Positions 17,273-24,845 of a DNA stretch of 64,000 bases are shown here, piece after piece. The stretch is from Streptomyces sp. CB00455 (lineage in GTDB: Bacteria > Actinomycetota > Actinomycetes > Streptomycetales > Streptomycetaceae), in NCBI RefSeq assembly GCF_001905445.1, contig NZ_LIVQ01000010.1:133417-197416 (forward strand), in the 5' to 3' direction. The notes beneath the pieces are model-generated. The model ran no database searches. It saw only the letters and a list, made by a program, of their open reading frames with translations, and was not told the DNA's origin. Each line of letters begins with the position of its first letter. The first letter of the stretch is position 1. A program made the position numbers and the translations under genes.

Positions 17273-17301
17273 TTGTCATCGTTTGGATGACATGCTACAA
17301 C
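17273..17301 (+). promoter_or_regulatory. hsp18 promoter overlapping the perfect RheA operator
   Basis: TTGTCA (17273-17278), 17 bases, TACAAC (17296-17301) form a vegetative-type promoter. The perfect inverted repeat TGTCATC-GTTTG-GATGACA occupies 17274-17292, so repressor binding would exclude RNA polymerase. Confidence 0.75.
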
Positions 17302-17359
17302 GGAAACACGTTGAAGCGCATGGGCAGTTCCTGCCTGAACCAACCGGAGGTGTTTCGCG

Positions 17360-17794
17360 ATGCTGATGCGCACTGACCCGTTCCGCGAGATGGACCGCAT
17401 CGTCCAGCAGCTGTCGGGTACGTCGGGGACCTGGTCGAAGCCGTCGGTCATGCCGATGGACGCCCACCGCGAGGCCGACGACTACGTGATCACGTTCGAC
17501 CTTCCCGGCGTCAGCACCGAGGCGATCGACATCGACGTCGAGCGGAACATGCTGACCGTCAAGGCCGAGCGCCGCCCGGCCGCCAAGGCCGACAGCGTGC
17601 AGATGGACCTCTCCGAGCGGCCCTTCGGTGTCTTCTCGCGCCAGATCGTCCTGGCCGACACCCTGGACACCGAGCGCATCCAGGCCGACTACGACGCGGG
17701 TGTGCTGACCCTGCGCATCCCGATCGCCGAGCGCGCCAAGCCCCGCAAGATCAGTATCGGCCGCACCGACAGCCCCAAGCAGATCGCGGGCTGA
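17360..17794 (+). CDS. hsp18: Hsp20/alpha-crystallin small heat-shock protein
   Basis: The 144-residue protein has a short N terminus (MLMRTDPFREMDRIVQQ), the alpha-crystallin domain from about 33 to 130 (DDYVITFDLPGVSTEAIDIDVERNMLTVKAERR ... AGVLTLRIPIAER) and an IS-I-type tail (KISIG). It is an ATP-independent holdase that keeps unfolding proteins soluble under heat. CGGAGG lies upstream of the ATG. It is divergent from rheA with two operators between them, so expression should rise when RheA releases DNA at high temperature. Two DUF2267 genes follow in the same direction. Confidence 0.95.
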   Translation: MLMRTDPFREMDRIVQQLSGTSGTWSKPSVMPMDAHREADDYVITFDLPGVSTEAIDIDVERNMLTVKAERRPAAKADSVQMDLSERPFGVFSRQIVLADTLDTERIQADYDAGVLTLRIPIAERAKPRKISIGRTDSPKQIAG

Positions 17795-18026
17795 CCAGCA
17801 CCACCCCATGCGGCGGAGGACCGGGGGAACCGATCCCCCTCCGGCACCCCGGTCTCCCGCGCCCCCCTCTGCCTCCCCCCGTGCGGAGGTGACGTGACGC
17901 CGACACCGCGATCCGCTTCCGGCCCACGTCCAGGCACAGGCTGACCGAGGCTCACCAGCTGACCGGCTTTCACCGTGGCGGAGGACAGGGGATCGGACCC
18001 CCCTCCCCTTGTTCGGAGGTGTCGTG

Positions 18027-18422
18027 ATGTCGATGCGTCGGGAATCGTTCCTGGCCCACATCCAAGAACGCGGCCAGTACGACACGCGCGAGGATGCCGA
18101 GCGGGTGGCCCGCGTCGTCCTGGCCCTGCTGGGTGCCCACCTGGTCGGGACGGTGCGCGCCCAGCTCGCGGCCCGGCTGCCGGAGGCGTACGCCCTGATC
18201 CTGCTCAACCCGCTGCAGGCCGAAGAGCCGCTGACGCCCGAGCGTTTCGTCCGCGCGACCGCGGCCTGGATCGAGGGGGCCACCGAGAAGACGGCCCTGT
18301 GGGACATCGGCGCGGTCCTGTCCACCGTCGCCGCCGCAGCGGGCGACGTGCTGACCCGCGAGGTCCTTCTCCAGCTCCCTCCCGGCTACGACCTCCTCTT
18401 CGGCCACCCCCAGCCCGTCTGA
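18027..18422 (+). CDS. DUF2267 protein
   Basis: The 131-residue helical protein belongs to DUF2267: FLAHIQERGQYDTREDAERVARVVLALLGAHL, then QLAARLPEAYALILL, and the ending LPPGYDLLFG. The function of the family is unknown; members occur next to stress genes and often in tandem. GGAGGT at 18015-18020 supports ATG 18027 (GTG 18024 is the alternative). A paralogue follows 62 bases downstream, and hsp18 precedes it, suggesting a stress-linked group. The 230 bases between hsp18 and this gene hold an interrupted G/C-rich hairpin near 17815-17850. Confidence 0.85.
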   Translation: MSMRRESFLAHIQERGQYDTREDAERVARVVLALLGAHLVGTVRAQLAARLPEAYALILLNPLQAEEPLTPERFVRATAAWIEGATEKTALWDIGAVLSTVAAAAGDVLTREVLLQLPPGYDLLFGHPQPV

Positions 18423-18484
18423 CCACCCCGGCCGGGCAAGCCCGGCCCCTTCCGAGTCCTGCCAGAGAAAGGCCGGCACCCGTC

Positions 18485-18922
18485 ATGCACGACCAGACCC
18501 GCCCGGAACGCTCCCGCGCGGCCATGACGTTCGACCAGATGCTGGAACACGTCCGCTACGAGGGCTCCTACCCCACCCGCGAACGAGCCGGGGAAGCCGT
18601 CCGCACCGTCCTCACCGCACTCGGCCGGCAGCTGCCCGACGACGAACGCCTCGACCTCGCCGCCCGCCTCCCCGCCGAAGCGGGCCTCGCCCTGACCTCG
18701 TCCGCACCCGACACCGGACAGCTCACCGGCTGGGGCTTCGTCAAGGACCTGGCCGCCCGCACCGGCGCGACACCGGCCACCGCCCGCTGGGACACCGGCG
18801 CCGTCCTCGCCGTCGTCTCCGCCCTCGCCGGCCCCGACCTCCTCGCCCGCATCCTCCAGCGGCTCCCGGGCGGCTACGCACTCCTCTTCGGCCAGGCCCA
18901 GCTGCGCCTGGCCGCCGCCTGA
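18485..18922 (+). CDS. DUF2267 protein, paralogue
   Basis: The 145-residue protein is a clear relative of the preceding gene: FDQMLEHVRYEGSYPTRERAGEAVRTVLTALGRQL, LAARLPAEAGLAL, and the shared end LPGGYALLFG. The sequences have diverged well beyond a recent duplication. It has a longer N terminus (MHDQTRPERSRAAM), and an internal Met at residue 14 could also serve as start. Same direction as hsp18 and the first DUF2267 gene. No function is assigned. Confidence 0.82.
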   Translation: MHDQTRPERSRAAMTFDQMLEHVRYEGSYPTRERAGEAVRTVLTALGRQLPDDERLDLAARLPAEAGLALTSSAPDTGQLTGWGFVKDLAARTGATPATARWDTGAVLAVVSALAGPDLLARILQRLPGGYALLFGQAQLRLAAA

Positions 18923-19051
18923 CCCGCTCCCCCCGGCCCTGGGCCGCGACGCGGCATCCCGCCTCGCCTCGCGGCCAGGGCAGCCCCGACGGGGCAGGCC
19001 GGCATCCGATTACCTCTCCGACACGACCAGGAAAATCTGTACCGGCTGGAG

Positions 19052-19080
19052 TAGACATTGCCCGCTTCTCTGGTTATGGT
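19052..19080 (+). promoter_or_regulatory. Promoter of leader repeat copy 1
   Basis: TAGACA (19052-19057), 17 bases, TATGGT (19075-19080) fit a vegetative promoter and are conserved in copy 2. A short hairpin TCTCTC...GAGAGA begins immediately downstream (about 19082-19102). Confidence 0.6.
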
Positions 19081-19119
19081 TTCTCTCGTAGCCCAGAGAG
19101 ACAGCAGGGCTCGGCAGAG

Positions 19120-19227
19120 ATGAACTGCCGGGCAGTAGTACCCGCAGTACAGGTTGTTGCAGTGTGCAGTGCGGTGCGGTGGTGGAGTGTCGGAGCCAGG
19201 GTTGTTGCAGGACGGCGACGGGACTGA
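19120..19227 (+). CDS. Possible 35-residue leader peptide in repeat copy 1
   Basis: An ATG 40 bases after the promoter -10 box, preceded by GGCAGAG, opens a 35-codon frame starting MNCRAVVPAVQVVAV and ending AGRRRD. The peptide is identical in the second copy, but the DNA is identical too, so conservation does not prove translation. Its position suits a leader peptide coupled to the downstream hairpin. Confidence 0.3.
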   Translation: MNCRAVVPAVQVVAVCSAVRWWSVGARVVAGRRRD

Positions 19228-19708
19228 CTGCCGGACCGGGTGGCCCGCGGTGATGAGGGGCTGCCGAGAGCAGTACCGAGTTGGCAGTACTCGCAGTGGA
19301 GTCTGTGTGCAGTACCTCGGTGAAGGCGTCGGCTGCGGGCGCGCGCACCGGGAGGTTCGGCAGTGGGGTTCTAAGCCAGAGCAGATGCAGGATGGGCGAC
19401 GGGGCTGGCTGCCGGAGCGTGACGCTGGGTCAGGTCACGAGCAGTATCAGTGGTAACAGCAGTGCAGGTAGTACCAGTAGTAAGCAGTAGACAGTAGTTG
19501 ATCACCGAGGGAAGAACGGAGGGGCCGAGCGCCATCAGGATCGCCCGGGCGGTCAGTAGGAAGCCTGGGTACCGCAGGACATCGATAGTGAGGTGGTCTC
19601 CGGTCACGCATCCGCGATCCCCGTATTCCCGGCAGTGTTCAGGTCGGGTGTGCGGAAACAGAGGGCCGGCGCAGTACCAGGGCCGGCAGATGGTGTAGCA
19701 GTTCCTTC

Positions 19709-19739
19709 GGGGCCCTGGTGCCAATGGCACCAGGGCCCC
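19709..19739 (+). terminator. Strong hairpin just before the merR-like gene (copy 1)
   Basis: GGGGCCCTGGTGCCA (19709-19723) and its exact reverse complement (19725-19739) give 15-bp arms around a single central base. It ends 40 bases before the merR-like ATG and has no following T-run. It could act as an attenuator, a terminator of the leader RNA, or a cis structure controlling translation. It is conserved base for base in copy 2. Confidence 0.6.
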
Positions 19740-19779
19740 TCAACGTACGCCCGCATCCCCTTTACGCGACGAGGTGCAG

Positions 19780-20121
19780 ATGACAGCAGACGATTCGTTC
19801 GGCCGTCTCGACGACGACGACTATCCCGCCTACACCATGGGCCGGGCCGCCGACATGCTCGGCACCACCCCCGCCTTCCTGCGCGCCATCGGGGACGCCC
19901 GCCTCATCACCCCGCTCCGCTCCGAGGGCGGACACCGCCGCTACTCCCGCTACCAGCTGCGCATCGCGGCCCGCGCCCGCGAACTCGTCGACCAGGGCAC
20001 CCCGATCGAGGCGGCCTGCCGCATCGTCATCCTCGAAGACCAGCTGGAAGAAGCCCAGCGCATCAACGCCGAATACCGCCGCGCCGCCGCTGCCGCCCCC
20101 CAGGCTTCCGCCGCGGCCTGA
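19780..20121 (+). CDS. MerR-type HTH regulator with long leader
   Basis: The 113-residue protein has a MerR-like winged HTH: YTMGRAADMLGTTPAFLRAIGDARLITPLRSEGGHRRYSRYQLRIAARARELVDQGTPIEAACRIV, followed by a short coiled coil. It has no effector-binding domain, like many small Streptomyces MerR proteins. ATG 19780 is five bases after GAGG; GTG 19774 is an alternative. It lies about 690 nt downstream of the conserved promoter of the leader repeat, implying control at the RNA level. A decayed copy of this gene follows leader copy 2 at about 41724. Confidence 0.82.
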   Translation: MTADDSFGRLDDDDYPAYTMGRAADMLGTTPAFLRAIGDARLITPLRSEGGHRRYSRYQLRIAARARELVDQGTPIEAACRIVILEDQLEEAQRINAEYRRAAAAAPQASAAA

Positions 20122-20158
20122 GAAGGCCCGGCCTGCCCCTCCCGCTCCGCTGCACGCA

Positions 20159-20183
20159 GCCCGGAACGCACCGCGTTCCGGGC
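20159..20183 (+). terminator. Terminator after the merR-like gene
   Basis: GCCCGGAACGC-ACC-GCGTTCCGGGC is a perfect 11-bp stem 38 bases after the stop codon, without a clear T-run, as is usual in Streptomyces. Confidence 0.7.
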
Positions 20184-20340
20184 CACTTGCGTATGCCGTG
20201 CACCCACCGGCGGTGAAGCGTCGGAAAAGCCGCCAACGCGGGCGCACTCTCCTGCCCACCTGCCGAAATAAGAAACACGTAAAATTCGAATGCATGCACG
20301 CAGGGTGGCCGGGCACTAGGTGCCTCGGAGGTTGATAATC

Positions 20341-20502
20341 ATGGTTCCCCTGCTTCTTGTTCTTCTGCTCGCTCTGATCCTGTTCGGTGCCGGTTTCGCG
20401 GTGAAGATCCTCTGGTGGGTCGCGATCGCGGTGCTGATCCTGTGGCTCATCGGCTTCGTTGCCCGTCCCAAGGGCAGCAGCGGCCGCTGGTACCGCTGGT
20501 AG
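20341..20502 (+). CDS. Small hydrophobic membrane protein
   Basis: The 53-residue protein is nearly all membrane helix (two segments, MVPLLLVLLLALILFGAGFA and ILWWVAIAVLILWLIGFVA), with a short polar Gly-Ser-Arg-Trp tail. It resembles the small 'hydrophobic protein' family of Streptomyces, related in form to the Lmo0937-type stress-induced membrane peptides. GGAGG at 20327-20331 precedes the ATG. It is a single-gene unit between two perfect terminators. The 160 bases before it are AT-rich for this window and probably hold a promoter, but no clear consensus was found. Function unknown. Confidence 0.75.
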   Translation: MVPLLLVLLLALILFGAGFAVKILWWVAIAVLILWLIGFVARPKGSSGRWYRW

Positions 20503-20523
20503 CCGCACGACACCAACCCGCTT

Positions 20524-20559
20524 CTGTGGCCCGCCCCCTTCGAAGGGGGCGGGCCACAG
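20524..20559. terminator. Perfect 18-bp-arm terminator
   Basis: A 36-base perfect palindrome (CTGTGGCCCGCCCCCTTC and its complement) lies 21 bases after the small membrane gene. It is a very stable hairpin and would work from either side. Confidence 0.85.
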
Positions 20560-20744
20560 CCATGTCACCCCTGCCCAGCCCTGCCCAGCCCAGCCCGGCA
20601 CCCGAACACCGAAGTCCCGACGGCACCGGCCAACGCGATCTCCGGGGCCCGCCCGGCCGTCTTCGCCGTCAGCGCTCCGTGCCATGATGCGGATGCGTCC
20701 CAGGGGAGTGGGCCGCGGTCTACGGAATTGCCAGGGGGATGGGG

Positions 20745-21842
20745 ATGGGAACGGGTACGGAGCCGGACGGCTCGTCCAGGTCCGACGAGGAGTGGGAGCG
20801 GTTTCTGCGCGAGTCGGTGGCGGGTGCCGCCGACGCGCCCAAGGAGCCGTCGGCGCGGGCCCGCGACGTGGCGAAGCGGCTGCGCGCGGAGCCCGGCCGC
20901 GGTCCGGAGGCCTGGCGCAGCTACACGCCCGCGCGGCCCAAGCGGCGCAGGGGCTGGTACGTGCTCGGGCTGCTGGCCTCACTGGCGCTGCTGCTGGTGG
21001 TGGCGCTCGCGCCGGGGCGGATGGTGGACCTGTTCGCCGGCGCCGCCTCCCCGCCGCCGGCGGTCGAAACCGCCCGCCCGACCCAGGCACCCCCGGCGGA
21101 GGCGGCCCAACGCCCCACCATGGACGAGCCGTTCCGCGGTTCGCCGGCTGCGGGCTGGGCGAGCGGAGCGGAGGGGATCACCGTGCCGAAGGCCGGGGCG
21201 GTCGGCTGGATGAGCGAGGCCGAGGTCGAGCGTGCCCTCGCCCGCAGCCGGGACTTCCTCGTCGCGTCCGGCCTGGACGCCGGGGTGCTGCGGGGCGAGC
21301 GCCCCGAGAAGGCGATCGCACTGATCAACCCGCACCAGAAGGACGTCCAAGACCTGCTGGAAACCGCTTTCCGAAACCCGAGCGAGAAGAACGACCCCCT
21401 CCTCCTCTTCAGCCGCTTCCAGCCCTCCCGCACCCACCTGGTCGGCGACGTCGTGAAGACCCGGGGCCGGCTCACCTACCAGGAGGGCGAGCGCGGCGCG
21501 CTCCAGGTGACCGCCGACGTCACCTTCGTCTACCCGGTCACCCGCGCGGAGGCGGGCGGCGACGACGAGATCGTGCGCACGATCGTCCGGCGCGAGCTGG
21601 TCCTGAGCTGGGACGACCCCGGCAAGGTGATCACCGAGCCGGGTACGTTCTCGATCGTCTCGTACAAGTACGACATGACCAACGGCGGCTGCGGCGCCCC
21701 CACCGGCTACTTCACCCCGCCCTTCGGCGCGGACCGCCGTGCGGACGGGGCCGGCACGCAGATCGACCCGTACGACCGCAGCGCGCCGGTCGGGCGCGGC
21801 GAGTCCTCCGGGGACGGCTGCGGGAGGGCGACGCGGTCCTAG
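20745..21842 (+). CDS. Single-pass membrane-anchored protein of unknown function
   Basis: The protein (365 residues from ATG 20745, which has AGGGGG six bases upstream; ATG 20739 is too close to it) has a charged cytoplasmic N terminus of about 70 residues. One membrane helix follows (about 72-92, WYVLGLLASLALLLVVALA), then a Pro-rich linker and a roughly 230-residue outer domain. That domain contains VDLFAG, LVASGLDAGVLRGERPEKAIALINPHQKD and a C-terminal Asn-Gly-Gly-Cys/Gly-Cys pair. The layout recalls conserved streptomycete envelope proteins. It has no catalytic motif that I recognise. It converges with the regulator gene at 21874. Confidence 0.7.
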   Translation: MGTGTEPDGSSRSDEEWERFLRESVAGAADAPKEPSARARDVAKRLRAEPGRGPEAWRSYTPARPKRRRGWYVLGLLASLALLLVVALAPGRMVDLFAGAASPPPAVETARPTQAPPAEAAQRPTMDEPFRGSPAAGWASGAEGITVPKAGAVGWMSEAEVERALARSRDFLVASGLDAGVLRGERPEKAIALINPHQKDVQDLLETAFRNPSEKNDPLLLFSRFQPSRTHLVGDVVKTRGRLTYQEGERGALQVTADVTFVYPVTRAEAGGDDEIVRTIVRRELVLSWDDPGKVITEPGTFSIVSYKYDMTNGGCGAPTGYFTPPFGADRRADGAGTQIDPYDRSAPVGRGESSGDGCGRATRS

Positions 21843-21873
21843 TACTGGCGGGCGGGCACGAACGCCGGACCGG

Positions 21874-22626
21874 CTATCCGCGCGTCGGACCCGGCCCGGT
21901 GTCGCCCGACGGCGGCGCGGCCTTCGTGTGGAGGATCTCACGGGCCTGTTCCGCGGCGCGGGCGATGCTCTCGGAGACGAAGTCGAGGAAGCGGGCGATG
22001 TTCTCCAACCGGACGGCGGCCGGGGTGTCGGCGCCGAGGACGCCGACACCCTGCCGCGCGGTCTCGACGAGCTGGGCCGTGGAGCGGGCGCTGGCCATCA
22101 TCGACTGGTACCAGACGTCGTCGTCGACGACATAGCGCTCACGGCGGCGTTCGTCCCGTTCCCGGCGGATGAGGCCCTGGCCTTCGAGGAAGGCGACGGC
22201 CTTGGACACGGACGCCGGGCTGACCTGGAGGCGCTGGACGAGTTCGGCAGCCGTGAGGCTGCCGGAGTCGGTGAGGGTGAGACAGCCCATCACCCGCGCC
22301 ATCATCTTCGGCATGCCCGAGGCCATTTGGACGCTGGTGAACACCTCCTCGTACTCGCGCACGGCCTCGGGGTCACGCCCGTAGGGCTGCTGGAGCACCT
22401 CCGGCCCCCGGGGCGCCGGCTTCCTGCGCCGGTGGGCGCGGTGTTCGGTGGCGCGATGGGCGAGATCGGCGCGGTAGGCGGTGGGGCCGCCGTTGCGCAT
22501 CACCTCACGGGTGACGGTGGAGGTCGGGCGGTCGAGACGTCGGGCGATCTCCGCGTAGGCGAGGCCGTCGGCCACCCCCAGCGCGATCTGCTGGCGTTCC
22601 TGCTGGGTGAGCCTGCCTCCCGGCAT
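21874..22626 (-). CDS. Regulator with IS30-type HTH fused to a MarR/GbsR-like domain
   Basis: The 250-residue protein has two DNA-binding units. Residues 1-65 (RLTQQERQQIALGVADGLAYAEIARRLDRPTSTVTREV) match the N-terminal HTH of IS30-family transposases. Residues 95-200 form a winged helix of MarR/GbsR type (SLTAAELVQRLQVSPASVSKAVAFLEGQGLIRRERDERRRERYVV). No DDE catalytic core is present, so it is a regulator that captured a transposase HTH. It is divergent from a DUF4097 gene, and the space between has TTGCAA-type inverted repeats, which are its probable operators. Confidence 0.8.
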   Translation of the reverse strand: MPGGRLTQQERQQIALGVADGLAYAEIARRLDRPTSTVTREVMRNGGPTAYRADLAHRATEHRAHRRRKPAPRGPEVLQQPYGRDPEAVREYEEVFTSVQMASGMPKMMARVMGCLTLTDSGSLTAAELVQRLQVSPASVSKAVAFLEGQGLIRRERDERRRERYVVDDDVWYQSMMASARSTAQLVETARQGVGVLGADTPAAVRLENIARFLDFVSESIARAAEQAREILHTKAAPPSGDTGPGPTRG

Positions 22627-22692
22627 CGCGGTCTCCTTCGTCTTCGTTCCCGTACGGTCCGGCGGACTGCGAGCTTAGCGTTCACTCGTCGT

Positions 22693-22747
22693 CCATTGCA
22701 ATGGGCAGCCGACCGGTGTTGCATTAAACGCCAGACGCATTGCAACA
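22693..22747. promoter_or_regulatory. Cluster of TTGCAA inverted repeats between regulator and DUF4097 gene
   Basis: CCATTGCAATGG (22693-22704) is a perfect 12-bp palindrome. TGTTGCA (22717-22723) and TGCAACA (22741-22747) form a second, wider inverted repeat with a 17-base spacer. Both share the TTGCA core and suit the divergent regulator. Confidence 0.6.
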
Positions 22748-22862
22748 ACTTTCCTGCCCTGACCTGGCGTTACCACTACGGGAAGCAATATGGTCGTTGC
22801 CGACTCAGTGAAAGCAACGTAGCGTTTTGGCTATCAGAAAGAACGAGCCGAAGGAAAAGACC

Positions 22863-23531
22863 ATGCAGAAGTTCAGCACCCCCGCCCCGGTCTCCGCCGT
22901 CCTCGACATCCCGGCGGGCCGCATCCGGCTCATCGCCGCCGACCGGGCCGACACCACGGTCGAGGTCCTGCCCGCGGATGCCTCGAACGGCCGCGACGTG
23001 AAGGCGGCGGAGCGGATCACCGTCGGCTACGGCGACGGCGTCCTGCGGATCGAGGCCCCCGCGGCGAAGAACCGGATCCTCGGCACCTCCGGATCCGTCG
23101 AGGTGACCATCCAGCTGCCCGCCGGTTCCCGCATCGAGGCGAAGGCGGCCAGCGCCGAATTCCGGGGCGTCGGACGGCTCGGCGACGTCGCCTTCGAGGG
23201 CGCGCACGGCTCGGTCAAGCTCGACGAAACCGACGGCGCCCGCCTCACCCTCCTCGCCGGTGACGTCTCGGTCGGCCGTCTGGGCGGCCCCGCGCAGATC
23301 AGCACCCAGAAGGGCGACCTCCGCGTCACCGAGGCCGTGCGCGGCACGGTCGTGCTGCGCACCGAGGCCGGCGACATCTCGGTCGGCGCCGCCCGCGGAG
23401 TCTGCGCCTCCCTGGACGCCGGCACCGCCTACGGCCGGATCCACAACTCCCTCCGGAACGCCGACGGCGCCCCTGCCCTGAACATCCACGCGACCACCGC
23501 CTACGGCGACATCACCGCCCGCAGCCTGTGA
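22863..23531 (+). CDS. DUF4097 beta-strand repeat protein
   Basis: The 222-residue protein is made of repeated short beta strands (SVEVTIQLPAGSRIEAKAASAEFRGVG, GDVSVGRLGGPAQISTQKGDLRVTEA, GTVVLRTEAGDISVG), the pattern of the DUF4097/adhesin-like right-handed beta-helix family. It lacks a signal peptide, so it probably acts in the cytoplasm. ATG 22863 follows AAGGAAAAG. Such genes in Streptomyces usually follow a PadR/MarR-type regulator and precede transporters; here the regulator is divergent. Biochemical function is unknown. Confidence 0.82.
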   Translation: MQKFSTPAPVSAVLDIPAGRIRLIAADRADTTVEVLPADASNGRDVKAAERITVGYGDGVLRIEAPAAKNRILGTSGSVEVTIQLPAGSRIEAKAASAEFRGVGRLGDVAFEGAHGSVKLDETDGARLTLLAGDVSVGRLGGPAQISTQKGDLRVTEAVRGTVVLRTEAGDISVGAARGVCASLDAGTAYGRIHNSLRNADGAPALNIHATTAYGDITARSL

Positions 23532-23571
23532 GCCCCACTGCCGAAGGAGCAGGCCGTCCAAGCTGCGGGCG

Positions 23572-24759
23572 TCATCGGATGCGCAGGCCCTCCAGGTAGG
23601 CGCGTGCGTTGCGGCGGGTCTCGGCGAGCGAGTCGCCGCCGAACTTCTCCACCACCGCATCGGCCAGGACCAGGGCGACCATGGCCTCCGCGACGATGCC
23701 GGCCGCCGGGACGGCGCACACGTCCGAACGCTGGTGGTGAGCCGCTGCCGCCTCGCCTGTGGCGACGTCGACCGTGGCCAGGGCGCGCGGGACCGTTGCG
23801 ATCGGCTTCATCGCGGCGCGCACGCGAAGCGGTTCGCCCGTCGTCAGCCCGCCTTCCGTGCCGCCCGCGCGGGACGTCGTGCGGGCGATGCCCTCCCGTG
23901 TCGGGACCATCTCGTCGTGAGCCCGCGAGCCCGGGACGCGGGCCAGGGCGAAACCGTCCCCCACCTCGACGCCCTTGATCGCCTGGATGCCCATCAGGGC
24001 CCCGGCCAGGCGGGCGTCCAGGCGGCGATCCCAGTGGACGTGCGAGCCGAGACCGACCGGGGCGCCGTACACGAGCACCTCCACCACTCCGCCCAAGGTC
24101 TCGCCGTCCTTGTGGGCCCGGTCGATCTCCACGACCATCGCCCTGGATGCGGCCGGGTCCATGCAGCGCACCGGGTCCGCGTCCAGTCCCGGCACGTCCG
24201 CCGGGGTGGGGTACGCACCGTACGGGGCCTTGGCCGAGGCCAGTTCGACCACGTGCGACACGACCTCGATGCCGGCCGCCTCCCGCAGGAAGGAGCGTGC
24301 GACCGCCCCGAGCGCGACACGGGCCGCCGTCTCCCGGGCGCTGGCGCGTTCCAGCACCGGGCGGGCGTCGTCGAAGCCGTACTTCTGCATACCGGCCAGG
24401 TCGGCGTGGCCCGGGCGGGGACGGGTCAGCGGGGCGCCCCGGCCCGTCCCGTTCCGGAAGGCCGCACCATCCACCGGATCGGGCGACATGACCTGCTGCC
24501 ACTTCGGCCACTCCGTGTTGGCGACCATGACCGCCACCGGTGAACCGAGGGAGAGACCGTGGCGGACACCGCCCAGGAGCGTGACCTCGTCCTGTTCGAA
24601 CCTCATCCGGGCGCCGCGGCCGTGGCCGAGCCGGCGCCGGGCGAGGTCGGCGGCCACCAGGGTGGTGGTCACCGGGACGCCGGCCGGGAGGCCCTCCAGT
24701 GTGGCCACCAGTGCCGGGCCGTGCGACTCACCGGCGGTCAGCCAGCGCAGCCTGCTCAT
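23572..24759 (-). CDS. aroC: Chorismate synthase
   Basis: The 395-residue protein has the chorismate synthase signatures GESHGPAL near residue 10, RRLGHGRGARM, GRPGHAD-type PRPGHADLAGMQKYG, ERASARETAARVALGAVAR, and SRAGGTEGGLTTGEPL. It converts EPSP to chorismate and needs reduced FMN. It is the last gene of a leftward run that includes an aromatic-acid-type transporter and a DAHP synthase/chorismate lyase-like fusion. It therefore looks like a pathway-dedicated copy that raises chorismate supply, although it could be the only aroC of the genome. Its ATG overlaps the stop of a 29-codon frame (ATGA). Confidence 0.95.
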   Translation of the reverse strand: MSRLRWLTAGESHGPALVATLEGLPAGVPVTTTLVAADLARRRLGHGRGARMRFEQDEVTLLGGVRHGLSLGSPVAVMVANTEWPKWQQVMSPDPVDGAAFRNGTGRGAPLTRPRPGHADLAGMQKYGFDDARPVLERASARETAARVALGAVARSFLREAAGIEVVSHVVELASAKAPYGAYPTPADVPGLDADPVRCMDPAASRAMVVEIDRAHKDGETLGGVVEVLVYGAPVGLGSHVHWDRRLDARLAGALMGIQAIKGVEVGDGFALARVPGSRAHDEMVPTREGIARTTSRAGGTEGGLTTGEPLRVRAAMKPIATVPRALATVDVATGEAAAAHHQRSDVCAVPAAGIVAEAMVALVLADAVVEKFGGDSLAETRRNARAYLEGLRIR

Positions 24760-24845
24760 CGTGCCTCCCGGATCAGGACCATGACCCCGTCGTGGACCGG
24801 GGCTGTTTCAGCGCGAACGATCCGGTTCAACTGTCCGATGGGCAT
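24756..24845 (-). CDS. Possible 29-residue coupling peptide upstream of aroC
   Basis: A frame starting MPIGQLNRIVRAETAPV and ending LIREAR has AGGGAAGAG upstream, begins inside the last codons of the transporter and ends with TGA overlapping the aroC ATG. It may exist mainly to pass ribosomes to aroC. No homologue is recognised. Confidence 0.4.
   Translation of the reverse strand: MPIGQLNRIVRAETAPVHDGVMVLIREAR

Larger units (their letters stand above)
19007..19745 (+). repeat. Dispersed leader repeat, copy 1 (intact, upstream of merR-like gene)
   Basis: About 740 bases recur at 40932-41678 in the same orientation. From 19051 to about 19490 the two copies run at a constant offset of 21,925 bases with only single-base differences; copy 2 then has an 8-base insertion (offset 21,933) up to and past the hairpin. 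The segment contains a promoter, a 35-codon ORF, many GCAGT words and a strong hairpin directly before the merR-like start. It is much less GC-rich than its neighbours and shows no convincing long coding frame. I see no transposase or terminal repeats. Confidence 0.85.

Noticed and set aside
19154..19456. 100-codon frame in the leader repeat, identical at 41079-41381
   Set aside because: Identity follows from near-identical DNA. Composition (many Gly, Arg, Gln, Cys) and lack of a ribosome site do not support a protein, and other frames are equally open.
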